Part shown: in pieces, positions 61,301 to 64,000 of the stretch
How the letters are laid out: each line of letters opens with the position of its first letter
Numbering within the stretch: the stretch's first letter is position 1
NCBI RefSeq assembly: GCF_040807025.1
Contig: NC_090943.1
Coordinates: forward strand, 26,131,213-26,195,212
DNA: 64,000 bases
Source: Struthio camelus
Lineage: Eukaryota > Chordata > Aves > Struthioniformes > Struthionidae
Reading direction: 5' to 3'
Program-made: the position numbers and the translations under genes
The notes under the pieces: generated by a model
What the model saw: the letters and a program-made list of their open reading frames with translations, nothing else
What the model was told of the DNA's origin: nothing
The model's database searches: none

Positions 61301-62762
61301 GAGGGGAGAGTAGTGGATATCACTTACCTTGACTTTAGTAGGATTTTCAACAGTCTTGCATAGCATCCTTGTAGCCAAATTGGGGAGACACTGACTACAA
61401 GTTAGATGAAGAACTGGATGGACAGTTGTGCTCAAAGGACAGTGGTCAGTGATTAAACCTAATTGGCAGCCAGTTATGGATGATGTTCCTAAGGTTAGTA
61501 GTAGAGTTGATACTGTTTAACAACTTCACTAATGGCCTGGGTAGTGGATCACAAGGCACGCTCATCAAAGTTCATGGGTGACACTAAACTAGAGGAAGCA
61601 ATCCGTATGTTAGCAAGTACTGCTGCCATTCAGAAGGACCTTGACAAGCTGGAGGGATGGGCTGACAAAAAACTCATTAAGCTGAAAGGAAAATGAGAAG
61701 TCTTGCTCCTGGGATGGAATAACATCCCCATGCATCACTACCTGCTAGGGAACAACTGGTGGCGTAGCAGCTCTCGGGATCCTGAGAGATGATGAGTTGA
61801 GCATGAGTCAACAGTGTGCCCTTGTGGAGATGAAGGCTAACAGCATACCAGGCTGATTTAGAAAGAATGGAAGTGATTATTCCTTTCTGGCGCTTGAGAA
61901 GCCATGTATGCTTATTCTGTTTTCAGGCCCCCAGTACAAGACAGAGTCACAAACCAGAGGGAGGGAGTGCAGCAGATGACCACTAAAATGATTAGGGGCC
62001 TGGAGCACATGACATGCAAGAAGAGTCTGAGAGAGCTGAGTTTGCCGAGTTTGAGGAATGCTCAAAAGGAGCAGCAAGTTCAGGGTGGTTCCACCAGAAG
62101 AAATGAGGCATGAGTCAAGGGCAACCCCAGCACAGGCAGCGCCCTCAACAACCAGGGCATAATCCCACCATATCTGAACGAGGCAGATGATCAGAGGTTC
62201 TTCTCAATCTAAATTAAGCTATGTTTCTGTGTTGTGAAATTGTATTTCCTCATCTTAATGAAACTATGTAGTTGTTTTTTTGCTAATGAAATATCCTATA
62301 AAATGGAATTTGGGTCAGTTGAATACTTCCATTTTAAAAAAAAATTAATTTATTAATATTAACATTAAAAATTAATAATTGGCCATCAGAATTGAAAGAT
62401 ACCAATAGAAAGACAGAATGTTAGTGGCCGCTCTTATCTGATACATAATTTTTTGTTGTATGTGCATAAACTTATTCAATTTAGGATGAATCTTCTACTC
62501 ATTATATTCCTGATAGTGGTACTTACTATTAAAGCCCAGTAGAAATTATGCCTCTAATTTTGTTATATTATTTGCATTTTATCTAACAGGTGCAAATGAT
62601 ATAATTCATTCTAATTAAAATAATTTGGAGTTTGTTTGTTTTTTCAACTTTCTTTAGAAAGCAAAAAGGCTTCAGGAAAAGTCAATAAAGGCTTCCAGAT
62701 CTAAATCAAAGTCCCAGAACGTAGCAGTCCATTCTACTGATATTAAAGGCCTTGGTACAACA
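37209..62762 (+). CDS. CFAP69: CFAP69 (cilia and flagella associated protein 69), 22 exons, 3' end outside window
   Basis: CFAP69 is a cytoplasmic/axoneme-associated helical-repeat protein needed for sperm flagellum midpiece assembly and for response kinetics of olfactory cilia. Joining the 22 exons listed below gives 902 residues in one unbroken frame, all with GT-AG borders. The human protein has 941 residues, and about its last 55 are still missing here. Highly conserved blocks include YKIQMAELGGLAET, KAQAASRLCVHLND, SGQLVFRSSEILWNLLE, DRQLRNDLLVIATL, SYEDFELKKLLFNVI, DWSAAQYEELQLHAIA, GNSFHGTGGRGSKLAQMRYS, VEFCDNPKT and ENLPGLSAKDFVTL. The body (about 80-750) is armadillo-like alpha-helical; the C-terminal part (about 774-890) is charged and coiled-coil-like. 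The N-terminal 62 residues are Ala/Pro/Arg-rich and poorly conserved. Start chosen: ATG 37209; an in-frame ATG at 37254 is an alternative. Confidence 0.96.
37541..37610. repeat. Adjacent AT/GT palindromes in CFAP69 intron 1
   Basis: aaaatgtgtgtgtatat is mirrored by atatacacacatttt (37571-37585), and it is followed by a perfect 22-nt palindrome at 37581-37602. It directly borders the GC-rich island in the 232-nt intron 1. Confidence 0.9.
37627..37677 (+). CDS. CFAP69: CFAP69 exon 2 (residues 63-79)
   Basis: 51 nt, phase 0 at both ends, encoding DTQDWNHVVKLLEESNS; acceptor ttctag, donor tca/gtaagt. It aligns with the human VIKLLEETDK region. Confidence 0.93.
37678..39046 (+). other. CFAP69: CFAP69 intron 2
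   Basis: 1369 nt of AT-rich sequence with an A16-type run near 38281-38296. No repeat family or gene recognised. Confidence 0.7.
39047..39109 (+). CDS. CFAP69: CFAP69 exon 3 (residues 80-100)
   Basis: 63 nt, phase 0, encoding SNLERQLKILRKVVKRFENG plus Leu. Acceptor tttaag, donor ctt/gtatcc. It matches the human EEKQLKFVKKLVQCYQNGL segment. Confidence 0.93.
39110..40156 (+). other. CFAP69: CFAP69 intron 3
   Basis: 1047 nt, AT-rich. It ends in an unusually A-rich acceptor context (cttaaaattaaaag) with a poor polypyrimidine tract. Nothing else recognised. Confidence 0.7.
40157..40266 (+). CDS. CFAP69: CFAP69 exon 4 (residues 101-137)
   Basis: 110 nt, encoding PLKDLAQIFEILNLCAEKL through ELIKLCG, phase 0 to 2, donor tgg/gtaagt. 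Strong match to human PLRDLAQIFKILNLC. Confidence 0.95.
40267..42199 (+). other. CFAP69: CFAP69 intron 4
   Basis: 1933 nt, AT-rich. A C-rich patch lies near 41330-41346. No repeat family or gene recognised. Confidence 0.7.
42200..42276 (+). CDS. CFAP69: CFAP69 exon 5 (residues 137-163)
   Basis: 77 nt, encoding LPFQKKKLSDEVSYSMTVSK then SIAQLG, acceptor ttgcag, donor ttg/gtgagt. It aligns with human GLPFLKKKVSDE. Confidence 0.95.
42561..43050 (-). mobile_element. Avian CR1 LINE 3' end, antisense, in CFAP69 intron 5
   Basis: The + strand begins with cacagaacctcagaatagtt, the reverse complement of the CR1 octamer tail, then runs through the conserved 3' UTR (aacccccctgctcaagcag, gagcaggttgcccaagacca) and the end of the reverse-transcriptase frame (gggcaacctgttccagtgtt, ggccctttgctggactcact, cagaactggacacagtac). 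It is 5' truncated after about 490 nt and only mildly diverged, so it is younger than the other CR1 copies here. Insertion is opposite to CFAP69. Confidence 0.95.
43051..44195 (+). other. CFAP69: CFAP69 intron 5, 3' part
   Basis: Slightly GC-richer sequence near 43060-43560, then AT-rich sequence to the acceptor ctgacag. No repeat family identified with confidence. Confidence 0.6.
44196..44294 (+). CDS. CFAP69: CFAP69 exon 6 (residues 163-196)
   Basis: 99 nt, encoding YLMRVPSSQVRIQICKCIV then SFYNVEPPKKLLSG. It is symmetric (phase 1 to 1), acceptor gacag, donor cag/gtaaaa. Matches human KIPSSELRIQICKCIVDFY. Confidence 0.95.
44295..45421 (+). other. CFAP69: CFAP69 intron 6
   Basis: 1127 nt, AT-rich, no repeat family or gene recognised. 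Acceptor gtgcag. Confidence 0.7.
45422..45571 (+). CDS. CFAP69: CFAP69 exon 7 (residues 196-246)
   Basis: 150 nt, symmetric phase 1, encoding YQPTSANYKIQMAELGGLAE and then VENQLTEKLWVLKALQYLSS. Donor ctg/gtgagt. Strong match to the human YKIQMAEVGGLAKT block. Confidence 0.96.
45689..45866 (+). CDS. CFAP69: CFAP69 exon 8 (residues 246-305)
   Basis: 178 nt, encoding VNCRLMLKAQAASRLCVHLN, then DPSGQLVFRSSEILWNLLEN and QLSSLECV. One of the best-conserved parts of the protein. Acceptor tttcag, donor aca/gtaagt, only 117 nt of intron before it. Confidence 0.97.
45867..46679 (+). other. CFAP69: CFAP69 intron 8
   Basis: 813 nt, AT-rich, nothing recognised. Confidence 0.7.
46680..46803 (+). CDS. CFAP69: CFAP69 exon 9 (residues 305-346)
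   Basis: 124 nt, encoding ALKEVFVHLLMHGFRNYDRQ, then LRNDLLVIATLVAENPAAPM and Ile. Acceptor ttctaag, donor att/gtaagt. Confidence 0.97.
46804..48858 (+). other. CFAP69: CFAP69 intron 9
   Basis: 2055 nt, AT-rich, with a GC-richer patch at about 47990-48250. No recognised repeat family. Confidence 0.65.
48859..48907 (+). CDS. CFAP69: CFAP69 exon 10 (residues 347-363)
   Basis: 49-nt microexon-like exon, encoding ESGFTKQLVALATFTE. Acceptor ttag, donor aag/gtaaga. Matches human ECGFTKDLILFATFNE and is needed to keep frame between exons 9 and 11. Confidence 0.95.
49012..49133 (+). CDS. CFAP69: CFAP69 exon 11 (residues 363-403)
   Basis: 122 nt, encoding NPLVKGLKLTYSYEDFELKK then LLFNVIGVLSKDPCAVQ. 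Acceptor tcacag, donor cag/gtaaac. Confidence 0.97.
49134..50035 (+). other. CFAP69: CFAP69 intron 11
   Basis: 902 nt. A 138-codon open frame at 49349-49765 is long for AT-rich sequence but resembles no family known to me (see findings). Confidence 0.6.
50036..50252 (+). CDS. CFAP69: CFAP69 exon 12 (residues 404-476)
   Basis: 217 nt, encoding FLSENDVMPALLYYVKPN, DWSAAQYEELQLHAIAILAT and LSCQANTLLLVFLEWCVGQ. Acceptor ctgcag, donor caag/gtcagt. Confidence 0.97.
50464..50628 (+). CDS. CFAP69: CFAP69 exon 13 (residues 476-531), acceptor uncertain
   Basis: Encodes DPFFGQGNSFHGTGGRGSKL, AQMRYSLRVLRSVVSLYDDA and DQGAISQLL, donor ctgg/gtaaag. The start given uses tccacag at 50463, which reproduces the human spacing (WCxxxDPFF) exactly. 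A second acceptor with a far better polypyrimidine tract (ttttttttccttag) ends at 50400; using it adds 63 nt, 21 open codons in frame (see findings). Confidence 0.88.
50629..51928 (+). other. CFAP69: CFAP69 intron 13
   Basis: 1300 nt. A GC-richer stretch at about 51420-51760 may be an unrecognised old repeat. No gene. Confidence 0.6.
51929..52047 (+). CDS. CFAP69: CFAP69 exon 14 (residues 531-570)
   Basis: 119 nt, encoding ILKYAANKSKEKEDAILLEI then QADILFILSTLCENDLHRK. Acceptor ttgtag, donor aag/gtttgt. Confidence 0.96.
52506..52624 (+). CDS. CFAP69: CFAP69 exon 15 (residues 571-610)
   Basis: 119 nt, encoding ELFGYEGVDILIPFLQMDPN then LFSGLGHVRLLFSALDCLW. Acceptor aacag, donor gtg/gttagt. 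The preceding intron is 458 nt and holds nothing recognisable. Confidence 0.95.
52625..53775 (+). other. CFAP69: CFAP69 intron 15
   Basis: 1151 nt, nothing recognised. Confidence 0.65.
53776..53857 (+). CDS. CFAP69: CFAP69 exon 16 (residues 610-637)
   Basis: 82 nt, encoding SCIIGCYIAEDSFLEKQGIF then LLLDLLA. Acceptor ttaag, donor gca/gtaggt. Matches human CCILGCYPSEDYFLEKEGIF. Confidence 0.96.
53858..54855 (+). other. CFAP69: CFAP69 intron 16
   Basis: 998 nt, AT-rich with A/T runs near 54060-54075. No repeat family or gene recognised. Confidence 0.65.
54856..55048 (+). CDS. CFAP69: CFAP69 exon 17 (residues 638-702)
   Basis: 193 nt, encoding LKQKNLCNIILGILVEFCDN, then INAWRGEKDQTAANLLIQLW and RQEELELGVKRDQYGRIV. 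Acceptor gataag, donor ttg/gtaagc. If the donor is read through, 13 more codons follow to a stop at 55087, and an AATAAA lies just beyond (see findings). Confidence 0.96.
55049..55759 (+). other. CFAP69: CFAP69 intron 17
   Basis: 711 nt. It starts with a short open read-through tail and an AATAAA at 55095-55100; otherwise nothing recognised. Confidence 0.65.
55760..55897 (+). CDS. CFAP69: CFAP69 exon 18 (residues 702-748)
   Basis: 138 nt, symmetric phase 1, encoding MKRPIVSSFQKQQEVIPMPA then NCPSFAIVEISENMRAKLYS. Acceptor attag, donor tag/gtaaga. Confidence 0.96.
56120..57235 (-). mobile_element. Ancient antisense CR1 LINE with internal gap, CFAP69 intron 18
   Basis: The + strand follows the reverse complement of an old amniote CR1: aaaatactccagctgaagcc, ttgatttgtgatcttgtaca, ttgtatatgttcttactgaa, tttgcaagaccaatttatat (56.39-56.67 kb), then a unit with aataggtattgtgtttgttc, ctagggtggatttcctcagt, gatttgaaaacatctttagt and caaaaaggcatgagc (56.92-57.24 kb). 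The reverse-transcriptase sequence expected between these two blocks is largely missing, indicating an internal deletion or two separate fragments. Every frame is broken. Confidence 0.75.
57236..58118 (+). other. CFAP69: CFAP69 intron 18, 3' part
   Basis: AT-rich, nothing recognised. Ends in ttcttttag. Confidence 0.6.
58119..58195 (+). CDS. CFAP69: CFAP69 exon 19 (residues 748-773)
   Basis: 77 nt, encoding FENLPGLSAKDFVTLAIIRR then YLDFK. Acceptor tttag, donor aaa/gtgagt. Nearly identical to human ENLPGLSAEDFVTL. Confidence 0.97.
58196..59197 (+). other. CFAP69: CFAP69 intron 19
   Basis: 1002 nt, nothing recognised. Confidence 0.65.
59198..59392 (+). CDS. CFAP69: CFAP69 exon 20 (residues 774-838)
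   Basis: 195 nt, phase 0, encoding VGEVWRELCEELKKEFRPVT, SEVSEDVGGMIAALQTEMLE and LQEEEKAYAK. The glutamine/glutamate-rich second half is likely coiled coil. Acceptor cacag, donor aag/gtaaaa. Confidence 0.96.
59393..60390 (+). other. CFAP69: CFAP69 intron 20
   Basis: 998 nt. Slightly GC-richer sequence at about 59830-60330 may be old repeat material; not assigned. Confidence 0.6.
60391..60477 (+). CDS. CFAP69: CFAP69 exon 21 (residues 839-867)
   Basis: 87 nt, phase 0, encoding IQAIHKQREMVNKSWENFL then TRTSNYEALK. Acceptor ttacag, donor aag/gtaaga. Matches human IQATHKQRELANKSWEDFL. Confidence 0.97.
61095..62205 (+). mobile_element. Degraded CR1 LINE, sense, CFAP69 intron 21
   Basis: About 1.1 kb follows the CR1 reverse-transcriptase region on the + strand: ggcatggatttaccaaagac, gatgaggggagagtagtgga, ttaccttgactttagtagga, tgctgccattcagaaggacc, aataacatccccatgcatca, caacagtgtgcccttgtgg, ccccagtacaagacagagtc and atgattaggggcctggagca. 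Stops and frameshifts are frequent, so it is dead. It is truncated before the 3' tail and before the 5' part of the frame. Confidence 0.93.
62658..62762 (+). CDS. CFAP69: CFAP69 exon 22 (residues 868-902)
   Basis: 105 nt, phase 0, encoding KAKRLQEKSIKASRSKSKSQ then NVAVHSTDIKGLGTT. Acceptor tttag, donor aca/gtaagt. Matches human KAKRLQEKAIEAS and HIKGLNTT. The donor shows that at least one more exon follows outside the window. Confidence 0.95.
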
Positions 62763-64000
62763 GTAAGTAATCCCAAATTACATTGATTTATTTTCATAAA
62801 TAGGGTTTATTCTGCTTGTATATGTGCTGCTCCTTATGCTTTCTGTTGATTTTTATGCTGACAAACTGCAAGCATGTAAGAGAGAATCTTTATCTCCTGT
62901 AGCTGAAAGTTCTTTAGGGATGAAAAGAATCAATGTCTGCAGGAAAAGGCACTAACAAAAAGTCTTTTATATCTCCGTATATCTTACTAATTAAGCCTAC
63001 AAAGACTATGAAAACATGCTGCAAAAACTCTTAGTAGAGGAATTACCTCCATCTTATTTTTAGATGTATGCACAAGGCAATGTATCCAGTATGATGGCCA
63101 AGCACCACTTCCCCCTTCTTATATATCCTAACAACAAGCGGTTGGTCAGAATGAGAATCAGATCTGAAAGTTACTCAGAAAAAAGCGTGAGCAAGATGGT
63201 CCCTATGTTACTTGACAAGGACCTCTTACGGGAAAGCCTTTCCTAAAAACCATGCTTGAGATCAAGACCTTTTTCATTTAGTACTGGGTAAATCTGTGCA
63301 ATGCCTAATACAATCAGTAAAGGTGTCCTTTCTAGTTGCCTGAGTGTTTGCAGATGAGCCATCCATTACATCTGCAGGGAATTTTTTTTTTCTCGTTTCT
63401 ATCTCTTAATTTAAGCATGAAAAGATACAAGGGGTGTAACAGTGTAACTGAATGTTGAGGTTTGACAAGCTGGGGTAAAGAAAAGGGATGATATAAAGAA
63501 AGGGGATGATTTCAGAGTGCTGGAGCAGGAAAATTATCTTTGCTCTAAACTTATATGAACACATATGAAGGGACACATCTGTGAATGTAAGATGATGTGG
63601 AATAGATGTGGAAATGATGTAGAAAAAAGATTTAGGTGCATGGATGTGCCGGTATGACTGTTCATCAGGTATATTTTACAGAAAGAATCTGAAAAGTTTA
63701 GATACAAACACCAGTATTCTGGAAACGGTTAGCAGAGAGAAATACATAGCTGGATTTTTGCATTAGAGTCTTGGGCCTCAAGACAAGATTATTCACTTCT
63801 TTGGAGAGAGAGGATTTAACAGGAAAGTATCTTCATAGTTCTATAATCAATGCTTCCGCAGCTGTAGACAGAAACAAGGAAGAGGTTAGTGCATTTTGAA
63901 GGAATATATTAAGAAAATGAACTCATCAGCAACATCAGATAAAATTCCTTAGCTACCTTGCATGGAAGAATTACAAGTGACAGCTCCTGCTGGCATTTTT
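62763..64000 (+). other. CFAP69: CFAP69 intron 22, runs off the window
   Basis: No sequence resembling the conserved C-terminal end of CFAP69 is seen up to the right edge, so the terminal exon is beyond 64000. No repeat family recognised. Confidence 0.7.

Noticed and set aside
63064-63246. 60-codon frame as the last CFAP69 exon
   Set aside because: It does not resemble the conserved C terminus of CFAP69 and has no good acceptor in phase 0.
1-64000. CRISPR arrays, operons, prophage or bacterial mobile systems
   Set aside because: The window is vertebrate nuclear DNA with spliced genes and CR1 repeats; no such structure is present.

Overview
The window reads as nuclear DNA of a bird (an archosaur at the least). 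Two vertebrate multi-exon genes lie in tandem on the + strand, the background is AT-rich with two sharp CpG islands, and the dispersed repeats are mostly CR1 retroposons. One of these (42561-43050) has the 3'-end sequence typical of avian CR1. I cannot name the species. The gene order STEAP2 - CFAP69 is the order known in other vertebrates (human 7q21), so this is conserved synteny.

Layout. 1 to about 9.3 kb is intergenic: one old sense CR1 (4650-5195), a (CA)n tract and a 190-nt homopyrimidine block, with no supported gene. A CpG island at 9.34-10.52 kb is the probable STEAP2 promoter and non-coding first exon. An old antisense CR1 follows directly (about 10.67-12.96 kb). STEAP2 coding exons are 16172-16663, 18128-18655, 20295-20459 and 27463-27747 and give a complete 489-residue protein. 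An AT-rich stretch to about 33.25 kb is probably its long 3' UTR. After a short intergenic stretch, a second CpG island (36.89-37.53 kb) carries the start of CFAP69. Twenty-two CFAP69 exons run to 62762 (902 residues, continuous frame through all junctions). The last coding exon or exons lie past the right edge.

Function. STEAP2 is a membrane metalloreductase that passes electrons from NADPH through FAD and one heme to Fe3+ or Cu2+. CFAP69 is a helical-repeat protein of motile and olfactory cilia and the sperm flagellum. No functional link is evident; the two are neighbours by inherited order.

No undescribed system was found. The best leads are an RFX-type X-box lying exactly over the CFAP69 start codon, a tandem pair of in-frame splice acceptors at CFAP69 exon 13 adding 21 codons, a possible intronic polyadenylation site after CFAP69 exon 17, and a perfect-consensus donor inside the STEAP2 last coding exon. 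Gene calls rest on remembered family sequences; no alignment was run.
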